From positions 115,803 through 179,802 of the forward strand of contig NZ_FODJ01000007.1 of assembly GCF_900110345.1 (NCBI RefSeq): a stretch of 64,000 nt of DNA, read 5' to 3'. Position 1 is the stretch's first letter. The number at the start of each line of letters is the position of its first letter. This DNA comes from Amphibacillus marinus. Its GTDB lineage: Bacteria > Bacillota > Bacilli > Bacillales > Amphibacillaceae. Under the pieces are notes generated by a model. That model was not told where the DNA came from and did no database searches. It saw only the letters and a program-made list of their open reading frames with translations. Both the position numbers and the translations under genes were made by a program. This document shows positions 53,639-61,969 of the stretch, piece after piece.

Positions 53639-54388
53639 TTAGACTAGCCGATTATTCATATACGTAAAGCAATCCTTCATCCCTTTTGTCAGGTCACCGC
53701 CACTTTCTTCATCTGCTGAAACCCAACCTTGATAGTCAATTTGTTTGATCGCTTGAAACACAGGTTTGAAATCTATTTCCCCTTCTCCTAGCACCTTCCA
53801 ATCTCCATCACCAAAATCTTTCAAGTGAAAATTATCGATGACTTCTTTGAAACTAGTAATGACTTCGGCAATGTCTTTCACCTCAGATTTATAGAGATGA
53901 GCCGTATCCACCGTCAACTTCACACTGTCCGCTTTCACCTCGTCAAAAAAAACATCAAAATCTTCTCGGTGCATCACGGGTTGGTCATAATGATGATGAA
54001 GGGACAATTGAATGCCAAATTGCTCACGTGCTTCCGTCCCTAATACGGATAATATTCTGGCGTACGAAGCAATCTCTTCATTCGTTACACCTTTACGTGA
54101 CACGCCGTGGCAAAAGACGATCCTTTCGACCCCGACTTGTTGAGCAAAAGTAAATAGCGAGCGCAATGCTGCTTGATTTTGCTCGTCTAGCCTGCCTGCC
54201 GCAATCAACGCCGATGCTATCCCATCTAAGTACCCCCACTTACGTAAAAAAGCATTGGGATCATTAACATAAGCCGCATATTGAGCCGGCTTTAATTGTA
54301 GCCCTTCATACCCTATGGAACGGAATTGCTGAAAAAGATTCTCTTGTTCTTCGTCTGTTTTTGTCGGACTTGAAAAAGCAAATTTCAT
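53639..54388 (-). CDS. sugar phosphate isomerase/epimerase-like TIM-barrel protein
   Basis: 249 residues. The AP-endonuclease-2/xylose-isomerase-like barrel is indicated by SIGYEGLQLKPAQYAAY (~28-44), LHHHYDQPVMHREDF (~143-157), TVDTAHLYKSEVKDI (~174-188) and a final GWVSADEESGGDLTKGM (~218-234), which carry the metal-binding Glu/Asp/His set. It resembles inosose or keto-sugar isomerases (IolE/IolI type), but the substrate is not determinable. AAGGAGG precedes the ATG. It is the first gene of the two-gene operon with the Gfo/Idh oxidoreductase. Confidence 0.82.
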   Translation of the reverse strand: MKFAFSSPTKTDEEQENLFQQFRSIGYEGLQLKPAQYAAYVNDPNAFLRKWGYLDGIASALIAAGRLDEQNQAALRSLFTFAQQVGVERIVFCHGVSRKGVTNEEIASYARILSVLGTEAREQFGIQLSLHHHYDQPVMHREDFDVFFDEVKADSVKLTVDTAHLYKSEVKDIAEVITSFKEVIDNFHLKDFGDGDWKVLGEGEIDFKPVFQAIKQIDYQGWVSADEESGGDLTKGMKDCFTYMNNRLV

Positions 54389-54460
54389 TGACTATCCATC
54401 CTCCTTGAACATTCCCTTGTCGTCCATACTTAAAAGTTGATTCTCTTCTCACACTAGTAT

Positions 54461-54489
54461 ATCTTAATTCAACTTTGTTGAATAGTCAA
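54461..54489 (-). promoter_or_regulatory. promoter with 17-bp operator, sugar operon
   Basis: On the minus strand TTGACT (54489-54484) and TAAGAT (54466-54461) are separated by exactly 17 nt, and that spacer is the palindrome ATTCAACAAAGTTGAAT. The same palindrome fills the spacer of the cupin promoter at 55355-55371. Confidence 0.75.
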
Positions 54490-54720
54490 CCTAACATTTC
54501 AACTCTTTTTTTGAGAATAGATCGGTTATTTTAGTTATTATCAGAGCTAATAAACGATCACTAGCTTTTAAAATGTTCATTTACTTTGTAAGTCAACTTA
54601 TTTTTTTATCCTCCATTTCCTCTTTCATTCAACATCATCGAATATAATGATACTAGTGCTTTCTTTTTCCGTTCTATCGATTTATAATAAAAGCATTGAA
54701 TTAAGAAAGGATCAGGGCAG

Positions 54721-55281
54721 ATGACAATTGGAAAACAACTTGGTTCACGCATTCGTATTATTCGTAAACAACAGAATCGCACATTAGAAGAGATCGCTAA
54801 GTACTGTGGTTTTACAAAAAGTCTATTATCTAAAATTGAAAATGGGGTAACGACACCGCCCATTTCTACCTTAATGAAAATTGCACAAGCATTGGGCGTC
54901 ACGGTTTCAGATTTACTTGAGGAAAATAAAATAGACGGCACAGTCTATACGCCATCAGAATCCTATTTAGATGAAAGCCGATGGATTCAAACAGAAAAGG
55001 GCTATTCCTTTTACGCTTTCGGTGCTAGCCGACAAGATAAAATCATGCAACCATACTATTTTGTCGCTAAAAAAGGCGAAATTAAAAGTCACTCCCTTTC
55101 CCATGACGGAGAGGAATTTCTGTTCATCTTAGCAGGAGAAATGAAGTATCGTGTATCGAATACAGAATACACGCTTACCCCTGGTGATACCCTTTACTTT
55201 TCATCGTTGGAGAAACACACATTAACACCGCTCACAGATGAAGTTCGCTATGTAGCCGTATTCGCAGTTAAACCCGAGTGA
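54721..55281 (+). CDS. XRE-cupin transcriptional regulator
   Basis: 186 residues. An N-terminal XRE helix-turn-helix (~7-62: RTLEEIAKYCGFTKSLLSKI, then ENGVTTPPISTLMKIAQALG) is joined to a cupin domain (~105-180: LSHDGEEFLFILAGEMKYR, PGDTLYFSS, KHTL). Such regulators sense a small molecule through the cupin. It is divergent from the sugar operon and upstream of a cupin gene; both have the same 17-bp palindrome, making this the likely protein that binds it. Confidence 0.85.
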   Translation: MTIGKQLGSRIRIIRKQQNRTLEEIAKYCGFTKSLLSKIENGVTTPPISTLMKIAQALGVTVSDLLEENKIDGTVYTPSESYLDESRWIQTEKGYSFYAFGASRQDKIMQPYYFVAKKGEIKSHSLSHDGEEFLFILAGEMKYRVSNTEYTLTPGDTLYFSSLEKHTLTPLTDEVRYVAVFAVKPE

Positions 55282-55347
55282 TTCCTTACATCCTCGGTTT
55301 TTTTGTGCCGTCATCCTGCTATGAAGTTGATCGTAATGAAAAATAAC

Positions 55348-55377
55348 TTGTAATATTCAACTTTGTTGAATTATAAT
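55348..55377 (+). promoter_or_regulatory. promoter with 17-bp operator, cupin gene
   Basis: TTGTAA (55348-55353) and TATAAT (55372-55377) with an 18-nt spacer; ATTCAACTTTGTTGAAT occupies 55355-55371. Identical palindrome to 54467-54483. Confidence 0.78.
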
Positions 55378-55414
55378 AAAACATATAGTTATCTAATCTT
55401 AGGAGGGAAATCAT

Positions 55415-55771
55415 ATGGCTACAATTTCAAATGTACATGATGAAAAACATATTCTTGATATGGATTGGGGAAAGATACAATGGCTTATCGGAAAGGAAAT
55501 TGATCCTGATTGTGAAATGACATTTGGTATGGTTTATATCGATGCAGGTACTTCCAACCCTAGACATCGACACCCAAATTGCGAGGAATTAATATTTGTA
55601 CTATCTGGAGAATGCGACCATTCCCTTGGTGAAGAATCCTATCACCTCAAACCCGGCATGATGATCCGAATTCCAAGAGACGTCCCGCATCAAGCAATAG
55701 TAACAAGCTGGGAACCTTGTCGCATGTTAATCATCTATTCTTCCCCCGATCGACAAACAATTGGTGAATAA
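55415..55771 (+). CDS. single-domain cupin protein
   Basis: 118 residues. Cupin motif 1 reads RHRHPNCEELIFVLSGE (~50-66; H52, H54, E58) and motif 2 PGMMIRIPRDVPHQAI (~86-101, metal His). The metal set is complete. Possible roles are sugar isomerisation, dioxygenase activity or ligand binding. It follows the XRE-cupin regulator in the same direction with its own operator-bearing promoter, so it belongs to the same regulon as the Gfo/Idh operon. Confidence 0.82.
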   Translation: MATISNVHDEKHILDMDWGKIQWLIGKEIDPDCEMTFGMVYIDAGTSNPRHRHPNCEELIFVLSGECDHSLGEESYHLKPGMMIRIPRDVPHQAIVTSWEPCRMLIIYSSPDRQTIGE

Positions 55772-56101
55772 TAAACGACTGAAAGGTATTACCGCTGTCT
55801 GCAGCAAATATATACTGAAGTTCATAACGATTTAAAATATAGGGAAGTGAGAAAGTAATTGTGAAGTCATCGTGGTTATAGTCTTTAATGCTGAGTTTAA
55901 CAGTTATATGTTTGGTGATGCCAGTGCACGTGAACAAGGCTTTCATCGCCATTCGCCGTTTATACAGTAGGCTTTCAAGGCGTCCAAGCCTTCATTGCAA
56001 CCCATCATGTCGGGATCGATGTGATAAAAAACACCTAATGAGAATGCGCCCTCAATAGGTGTTGCTAGAAAAGCTATACCTGCCAGCTGATGTGGTCTGC
56101 T
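55772..56101 (-). pseudogene. frameshifted gene remnant
   Basis: Minus-strand text HQLAGIAFLATPIEGAFSLG continues FYHIDPDMMGCNEGLDALK to a stop at 55943-55945. A second frame then continues MKALFTCTGITKHITVKLSI and YNHDDFTITFSLPYILNRYE toward the cupin gene. Both parts read like one decayed protein, with a stop upstream at 56102-56104. The family is not recognised. Confidence 0.45.
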
Positions 56102-56197
56102 TTATGCTTCCACTAAAATTATTAGCTCAGTTGTAATATTAAATAAGGCCAAAGAGCCTATTGCGATACCCTTTAGACAGGGACGTAAACTCGGTGT

Positions 56198-57403
56198 TTA
56201 CTCACTAACACCAGCTGATGATAAGTCAGTAACATTAACTATGTCGAAATCCTGCTTATTGGCTATATATTGATTAAAAAACTTCAGATCAATACCTGTT
56301 ATTCTGTATAGAAAGTCAATTTCCACCATCCAATCATTTTCAATCATTTGCCGCATATCAATCATGCCTTTTTGGGCAACCAGGTCAATTATTGTTTTCA
56401 TTTTTTGTGGCTTTTGTAAGGGCAATGTTTCGTCTAAAGGCTCTCTTTTTAAGTATCCTTTTCGATGAAGTGCTGCATAAAAATTGCGATGGTTTTTGGT
56501 ATCTAATACACCTAAATTTGCTGCACGATACCCTAAGACTTGAAGAGATGTTTTCCATTTCTTTTTTAAATCTAAATATGCATCAGGATTTGTTACACGG
56601 ATGACGGTTTGCATATCATCTAAAAAAGATTCTTCGGGTAAAAGAAAGGTACCTGCAAACTGGTTAGCTTCCTTCTCAATTTCTTTATATTCTTTCCGGT
56701 CTAAACTAGTAAATTCAACTCGATAATGAAGTAATAAATGTCCAAGCTCATGCGCAAGGTCAAAATTTCTACGAACTGATGAACGCTTCAGATCACTTAA
56801 TATAATAAAAGGTCGATCTTGATTAGTCCATAGACTATAAGCGTCAACCTCATTTTCGATTGCCTTTTCAAAAATGAACACACCACTTTTTTCAATTAAA
56901 AACATAAGGTTATCGTTTGTGTCATCACTAAGCCCTAGTTCTTGTCGTGCAAACATGGCTACATTGTTTATTAGGGTTTGTCTATCACCGGTATCAGCTG
57001 TGTTTAAGTAATCAATTACTTTATCTCTCAATTGAATAATCTTTAATGTAGGATAAGTTAATTTAGTTGTTATATAGTTAATAAAGCTATCAAGAAATTC
57101 AATATGCTTTGCTTCCGCTTGTGTTTTTGAAATGACATGCATTACTTTAGAACGATAAGCAATATTCATAACTGGAATATTTTTTGGTTCAGAGTAACGA
57201 TTAAGTACATCTTTTTTATAAAAATATTTACTTTTCACATTGAAAATAGATTTTAAATCATTAACAATCATCATTTTTGGTGATGTGTAATTATTCTCGT
57301 ATTGCCAAACTGCCTGTTCTGTTACATTTAACATATCAGAGAGCTGTTTTCGTGAATATCCATGCATTAAACGAAGGTTGGTTAAATTCTCACCAATGAA
57401 CAT
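56198..57403 (-). CDS. XRE / ImmA-IrrE metallopeptidase fusion
   Basis: 401 residues. An XRE helix-turn-helix (~5-58: MHGYSRKQLSDMLNVTEQAV, WQYENN) precedes an ImmA/IrrE peptidase domain with the zinc motif DLAHELGHLLLHYR (~217-230) and a downstream EKEANQFAGTFLLP (~242-256; third ligand Glu). Such fusions cleave or regulate repressors and often form toxin-antitoxin-like or defence modules. AAGGGGGAG precedes the ATG. It follows, by 27 nt, a DUF5986-like gene, and the pair is probably functional as a unit. Confidence 0.87.
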   Translation of the reverse strand: MFIGENLTNLRLMHGYSRKQLSDMLNVTEQAVWQYENNYTSPKMMIVNDLKSIFNVKSKYFYKKDVLNRYSEPKNIPVMNIAYRSKVMHVISKTQAEAKHIEFLDSFINYITTKLTYPTLKIIQLRDKVIDYLNTADTGDRQTLINNVAMFARQELGLSDDTNDNLMFLIEKSGVFIFEKAIENEVDAYSLWTNQDRPFIILSDLKRSSVRRNFDLAHELGHLLLHYRVEFTSLDRKEYKEIEKEANQFAGTFLLPEESFLDDMQTVIRVTNPDAYLDLKKKWKTSLQVLGYRAANLGVLDTKNHRNFYAALHRKGYLKREPLDETLPLQKPQKMKTIIDLVAQKGMIDMRQMIENDWMVEIDFLYRITGIDLKFFNQYIANKQDFDIVNVTDLSSAGVSE

Positions 57404-57430
57404 AGTGCTCCCCCTTATTTAAATAAAAGC

Positions 57431-58177
57431 TTACTTACTTTCTTCACCCTCAAAGATTCCTATATCAAATGCTGTAGGATCAATTATATCACTTTCTTGA
57501 TCTGGAGCAATAACTTCTCGTTCTTCATCAGTTAACTCTGAACCAGATATATATTCTGAAAGATCCTGTATCTTATACGCTATATTATCCTCTGGATTAG
57601 GCAAATAATGCATTATATTAGAAATTTGAAAAGCATCATCAATTTTATAGGTAAGAATATGAAATTCATTATATTCTGTTCGTAGATGTTCAAGATCATC
57701 TTTTACTTGTTGTTCTGTTACAAACAATGAGAGTTGCTCATTTTGTTCAATAGAATTTTCATGGTTTTGCGGAATGTTTTCAAATTTAATGTTTTGATTA
57801 ATTTTAGAGAGTTCATGAAGATAAGTACGGCGGCTTCCTCGACTTCTATTTTTATTAGGTAATACTGCCTGTGAAAAGCCTTTTTCATTAAAATAGGCTG
57901 CATTCTTAATAAGAAAAAGTTTTTTTGTATCACCATGAGTAAATTGTAAATAATCCCATGTTAATCCTGCCTTAGCCTTCTTGTAAGATAAATTAAGTTC
58001 TCCACTGATATCAGCAAGTCTACTTTCAATAAAATTCCCCTTAGTCCATGCAAATGAAGAACTAATTTTCATATTACGATGCCGATCTTTACGATGTTCA
58101 ATGTAATCACGGTAACCTTCTACAATTGCATCGACAATCACTTTACTATCAGTTGCATCAAACTTATATTGCTCCAA
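57431..58177 (-). CDS. DUF5986-like partner of ImmA/IrrE protein
   Basis: 248 residues starting with TTG 58177, 8 nt after AGGGAG (a GTG at 58186 overlaps that site). The profile (NMKISSSFAWTKGNFIESRL, WDYLQFTHGDTKKLFLIKNA, then a late acidic tail rich in Glu/Asp) resembles proteins annotated DUF5986 that sit beside XRE-ImmA/IrrE genes; recalled, not searched. No catalytic motif is seen. It may be the toxin or the protease's target (inference). Confidence 0.62.
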   Translation of the reverse strand: MEQYKFDATDSKVIVDAIVEGYRDYIEHRKDRHRNMKISSSFAWTKGNFIESRLADISGELNLSYKKAKAGLTWDYLQFTHGDTKKLFLIKNAAYFNEKGFSQAVLPNKNRSRGSRRTYLHELSKINQNIKFENIPQNHENSIEQNEQLSLFVTEQQVKDDLEHLRTEYNEFHILTYKIDDAFQISNIMHYLPNPEDNIAYKIQDLSEYISGSELTDEEREVIAPDQESDIIDPTAFDIGIFEGEESK

Positions 58178-58366
58178 ATCTATCACTCCCTAAAAAGTTA
58201 TCTTAATTTCATTTTAATTCAAACAGAGTGATAAAGGAATGATTTTTTCTATTTTTTTTAAAGTTAACATGATTAAATGTTATTTTTTTATAGTTTAATG
58301 AGATGCTTGTGGTTATGTTATATATGTCGTTTAATAATAAATTACTTTCCTATCAAATATTACGGA

Positions 58367-58385
58367 GCGCCTTACGATAAATAAA
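58367..58385 (+). repeat. degenerate third SCC-like attachment site
   Basis: GCGCCTTACGATAAATAAA agrees with the rlmH end at 13 of 19 positions, including CCTTA and ATAA, and shares the preceding CGGAG. It lies between the DUF5986-like gene and the mannose PTS operon, so it may mark the right end of the accessory region. Confidence 0.45.
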
Positions 58386-58480
58386 TGGATGCATGCCAAA
58401 AAAGATCATCATAGTAAGGTCTTTAAACTTCCCCCAATGCAAAATACTATTAATTTTTCTATAAAACTAAACGACAAGCG

Positions 58481-58519
58481 TAAACCCCCTATCCAAACGA
58501 ATTAGGGGTTTATTTTTTT
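58481..58519 (+). terminator. rho-independent terminator
   Basis: TAAACCCC (58481-58488) pairs with GGGGTTTA (58505-58512), followed by seven T. No plus-strand gene lies directly upstream, so it may be left over from the pre-insertion neighbourhood. Confidence 0.75.
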
Positions 58520-58570
58520 ATACTAGTGGTAAAAGATGTATAACCAATGAATTTAACGGAGGTGAATGAT

Positions 58571-58942
58571 GTGGTTCAATCTATTAATACAAAAGTTGAT
58601 TTAGTAATAAAGGCAACCTCACATATTAGAATCTCTGATTATGGTCAAATCATGATTGGGGACAAAGGGTTTGAATTTTATAATAACCGTGATGCGCGTA
58701 AGTTTATTCAGATTCCATGGGAGGAGGTTGATTTTGTCATTGCGTCTGTCTTATTTAAAGGAAAGTGGATTCCTCGTTATGCGATTCAAACTAAAAGCAG
58801 TGGTACGTATACCTTCTCTTCTAAAGATCCTAAGAAAGTCTTCCGAGCAATCAGAGCATATGTTGACCCAAACAGAATGGTGAAATCATTAAGTTTCTTT
58901 GATATTATTAAACGTCGCTTTATGCGTACAACGAAATGTTGA
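58571..58942 (+). CDS. DUF956 (ManO-like) mannose PTS accessory protein
   Basis: 123 residues from GTG 58571, 7 nt after GGAGGTG; an ATG 24 nt upstream precedes the ribosome site. VQSINTKVDLVIKATSHIRIS, then IQIPWEEVDFVIASVLFKGKW (in segments) match DUF956, found with mannose-family PTS genes in Firmicutes and thought to affect their activity. It is usually last in the operon, but here it comes first. Confidence 0.85.
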   Translation: MVQSINTKVDLVIKATSHIRISDYGQIMIGDKGFEFYNNRDARKFIQIPWEEVDFVIASVLFKGKWIPRYAIQTKSSGTYTFSSKDPKKVFRAIRAYVDPNRMVKSLSFFDIIKRRFMRTTKC

Positions 58943-59013
58943 TTTTTCTTACTCATTTCTTAAGCTGAGCTCAAAATTATTTTAAATCTAGCAAATCTAA
59001 AGGAGGTAAACAG

Positions 59014-59991
59014 ATGGTTGGAATTATTATTGCCAGTCACGGTGAATTTGCCGAGGGCATCTTGCAATCTGGGGAAATGATCTTCGGTAAACAGGAACAG
59101 GTTGAAGCTGTTACGTTGATGCCTAGTGAAGGGCCTGAGGATATTAAGGCAAAGATGGAGAGGGCAGTTGCCTCTTTTGAAAACAATGCTGAAGTATTAT
59201 TTTTGGTCGATTTATGGGGTGGGACACCGTTCAATCAAGCTAACAGTCTAGTAGAAAAGCATAAGGATAAGTGGGCGATTGTTTCAGGTGTAAACCTTGC
59301 GATGCTAATTGAGAGTTACTCGGCACGGATGTCGATGGACACAGCTCATGAAGTGGCTGCCCAGATTATCGGCACCGCTCAAGAGGCGGTCAAGGTAAAG
59401 CCGGAAGCATTAATGCCTGAAGCTCCCGAGACTGCAACTGAAGAGTCATCAAGTGCTGGTTCTCCAGGTGAATTTAAATATGTACTCATCCGTATTGATA
59501 CCCGCTTGCTTCATGGACAAGTCGCCACTGCATGGACCAAAAGCACCTCACCTACCCGGATTATTGTTGTATCTGATGAAGTTGCCAAGGATGATCTTCG
59601 TAAAAACTTGATCAAACAAGCTGCCCCGTCAGGCGTGAAAGCCCACGTTGTTCCAATTAAAAAAATGATCGAACTAGCGAAAGATGATCAGCATTTTGGC
59701 GGTCAACGGGCGATGCTGCTGTTTGAGAATCCACAGGATGTCCTGCGCGTCGTAGAAGGTGGAGCGTCACTAGAGACGATCAACGTTGGTTCGATGGCAC
59801 ACTCTACTGGCAAGGTTCAACCGAATAAAGTATTGGCATTTAACCAAAAAGATGTGGATACTTTTCATAAATTACAAGAGCATGGGGTTACCTTTGATGT
59901 GCGTAAAGTGCCTGGTGATGCAAAAGGTAATATGAAAGAGATCCTTAGAAGAGCACAAGCAGAGTTGGACAAACAGAAGAAGGAAAACTGA
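59014..59991 (+). CDS. PTS mannose-family EIIAB
   Basis: 325 residues. The EIIA domain (~1-135) carries the phosphorylated His in IIASHGEFAEGIL (His9), and LVDLWGGTPFNQA is its hallmark. A Pro/Glu/Ala/Ser-rich linker (~133-152) leads to EIIB with its phosphorylated His in IDTRLLHGQVATAWTK (~162-177). It transfers phosphate from HPr to the sugar bound by IIC/IID. AAAGGAGG precedes the ATG. It is the second gene of DUF956-IIAB-IIC-IID. Confidence 0.93.
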   Translation: MVGIIIASHGEFAEGILQSGEMIFGKQEQVEAVTLMPSEGPEDIKAKMERAVASFENNAEVLFLVDLWGGTPFNQANSLVEKHKDKWAIVSGVNLAMLIESYSARMSMDTAHEVAAQIIGTAQEAVKVKPEALMPEAPETATEESSSAGSPGEFKYVLIRIDTRLLHGQVATAWTKSTSPTRIIVVSDEVAKDDLRKNLIKQAAPSGVKAHVVPIKKMIELAKDDQHFGGQRAMLLFENPQDVLRVVEGGASLETINVGSMAHSTGKVQPNKVLAFNQKDVDTFHKLQEHGVTFDVRKVPGDAKGNMKEILRRAQAELDKQKKEN

Positions 59992-60015
59992 TGACGTTAA
60001 AAGGAGGATTTATTG

Positions 60016-60822
60016 ATGGATTTAAATATGATTCAAATCATACTGGTCATTGTTGTCGCATTTTTGGCTGGGATCGAGGGGATCCTAGATGAATTTCAAT
60101 TTCATCAACCAATTATTGCGTGTACATTAATCGGCTTAGTTACTGGAACGCTTGTACCTTGTCTCATCTTAGGTGGTACACTACAAATGATCGCCTTAGG
60201 TTGGGCAAATATTGGTGCTGCCGTTGCGCCGGATGCTGCTTTGGCATCAGTTGCGTCTGCCATTATTCTTGTTTTAAGTGGGCAAGGTGAAGCGGGTGTG
60301 TCTTCGGCGATTGCACTTGCTGTACCGCTCGCTGTTGCCGGATTATTATTAACAATCATTGTCCGGACTTTAGCAACGGCGATTGCCCATTTGATGGATG
60401 CTGCTGCTAAAGAAGGCGATATTAGAAAAATTGAAATCTGGCACGTGATTGCGATCTGTTTACAAGGGTTACGCATTGCTATTCCAGCTAGCTTAATTGT
60501 CGCCATTGGTGCAGAGCCTGTTCGAGAATTATTACAAGCGATGCCTGATTGGTTGACTGACGGCTTAGCAATTGGCGGGGGCATGGTTGTTGCAGTTGGT
60601 TATGCAATGGTCATTAACATGATGGCTACTAAAGAGGTCTGGCCGTTCTTTGCCATTGGTTTCGTATTAGCAACTATTCCTTCGATCACGCTGTTAGGGC
60701 TAGGTGGTATTGGTGTAGCACTTGCTCTTATCTATTTAGCACTTACAAAACAAGGTGGCTCAGGTGGTGGCGGAAATGGCAACACGGGCGATCCGTTGGG
60801 CGATATTATTGAAGATTATTAA
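60016..60822 (+). CDS. PTS mannose-family EIIC
   Basis: 268 residues from the ATG at 60016 (AAGGAGG 8 nt upstream; a TTG one codon earlier is less likely). ~7-8 membrane helices. The signature LGGTLQMIALGWANIGAAVAPD (in parts, ~54-75) is the family's conserved loop. With IID it forms the sugar channel. The tail is Gly-rich (QGGSGGGGNGNTGDP). 21 nt separate it from IIAB. Confidence 0.92.
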   Translation: MDLNMIQIILVIVVAFLAGIEGILDEFQFHQPIIACTLIGLVTGTLVPCLILGGTLQMIALGWANIGAAVAPDAALASVASAIILVLSGQGEAGVSSAIALAVPLAVAGLLLTIIVRTLATAIAHLMDAAAKEGDIRKIEIWHVIAICLQGLRIAIPASLIVAIGAEPVRELLQAMPDWLTDGLAIGGGMVVAVGYAMVINMMATKEVWPFFAIGFVLATIPSITLLGLGGIGVALALIYLALTKQGGSGGGGNGNTGDPLGDIIEDY

Positions 60823-60840
60823 CAAGGAGGAGAACATAGC

Positions 60841-61752
60841 ATGGCCAAAGAAATGAAGTTAACCAGAAGAGACCGGATTGCTATTTGGTGGCGTTCCACC
60901 TTTATTCAAGGCTCTTGGAACTATGAGCGGATGCAAAACGGCGGCTGGGCTTACTCAATGATTCCCGCTATTAAGCGTTTATATCAGTCAAAAGAAGATC
61001 GCGCAGCTGCTTTGCAACGCCATTTAGAATTTTTTAATACGCATCCTTATGTTGCGTCGCCAATTCTCGGTGTAACACTTGCACTTGAAGAAGAACGCGC
61101 AAGTGGGGCATCCGTTGAGAATAAGGTGATCCAAGGGGTTAAGGTTGGGATGATGGGTCCATTGGCAGGGATTGGTGATCCAATTTTCTGGTTTACCGTT
61201 CGACCGATCCTCGGTGCCTTAGCGGCTTCACTGGCGATGACAGGGAGCATCCTTGGGCCAATCATTTATTTTGTCCTCTGGAATGTGATTCGGATGGGGT
61301 TCAAGTGGTATACACAAGAATTTGGTTACAAAGCGGGTTCCAAGATTACCGACGATTTATCTGGTGGTTTACTGCAGGATATTACGAAAGGTGCATCTAT
61401 ACTCGGTATGTTCATTCTTGGCTCCCTGGTTAATCGTTGGGTAGACGTGTCCTTTACGCCAACGGTATCTGAGGTGCAGCTAGACGAAGGGGCTTACATT
61501 GATTGGGAAAGCCTCCCTTCAGGTTCGGAAGGAATTAGATCAGCGCTTCAGCAACAGGAAGCAGGCCTGTCGTTAACCGAATATGAAGTCACGACCTTAC
61601 AGGATAACCTCGACAGCTTAATTCCTGGTTTAACAGGGTTGTTAATTACCCTGCTTTGTATGTGGTTACTTAGAAAAAAGGTTTCACCAATCGTTATGAT
61701 TCTTGGCTTATTCGGGTTGGGGATAGTCTTTCATGTGATTGGGTTGATGTAG
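60841..61752 (+). CDS. PTS mannose-family EIID
   Basis: 303 residues. WWRSTFIQGSWNYERMQNGG (~12-31) and KVGMMGPLAGIGDPIFWFT (~101-119) are the family landmarks; a membrane anchor and a C-terminal helix lie near residues ~260-300. It completes the IIAB-IIC-IID transporter for mannose, glucose or related hexoses. AAGGAGGAG precedes the ATG and a terminator lies downstream. Confidence 0.93.
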   Translation: MAKEMKLTRRDRIAIWWRSTFIQGSWNYERMQNGGWAYSMIPAIKRLYQSKEDRAAALQRHLEFFNTHPYVASPILGVTLALEEERASGASVENKVIQGVKVGMMGPLAGIGDPIFWFTVRPILGALAASLAMTGSILGPIIYFVLWNVIRMGFKWYTQEFGYKAGSKITDDLSGGLLQDITKGASILGMFILGSLVNRWVDVSFTPTVSEVQLDEGAYIDWESLPSGSEGIRSALQQQEAGLSLTEYEVTTLQDNLDSLIPGLTGLLITLLCMWLLRKKVSPIVMILGLFGLGIVFHVIGLM

Positions 61753-61834
61753 GAAGTACGTAAAATAATAGTACTTGGAGATATTGAGCTAGAAACATTT
61801 TTTCGTGCTATTTGCTTTCTATAATGTAAGTAAT

Positions 61835-61882
61835 CGGCTGGTTTTTATCCAAAGTTAAATTGGATTCAAGCCAGCCGTTTTT
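61835..61882 (+). terminator. terminator of mannose-type PTS operon
   Basis: CGGCTGG (61835-61841) pairs with CCAGCCG (61871-61877), with an inner TCCAA/TTGGA stem, followed by TTTTTC. Confidence 0.85.
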
Positions 61883-61969
61883 CTTGTTGTTCGTTATAAA
61901 AAAATACTGCCGATATTCCTCAAAAAGGATTATAATAAGCCTAAATAGCTACAAATATGGAGGTTGGGA

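Noticed and set aside
56026..56065. Minus-strand hairpin AACACCTA/TAGGTGTT with a T-run that could terminate the ImmA/IrrE operon
   Set aside because: The same bases translate smoothly as part of a decayed gene (TPIEGAFSLGVFY), so the hairpin may be coincidental and was not listed as a terminator.
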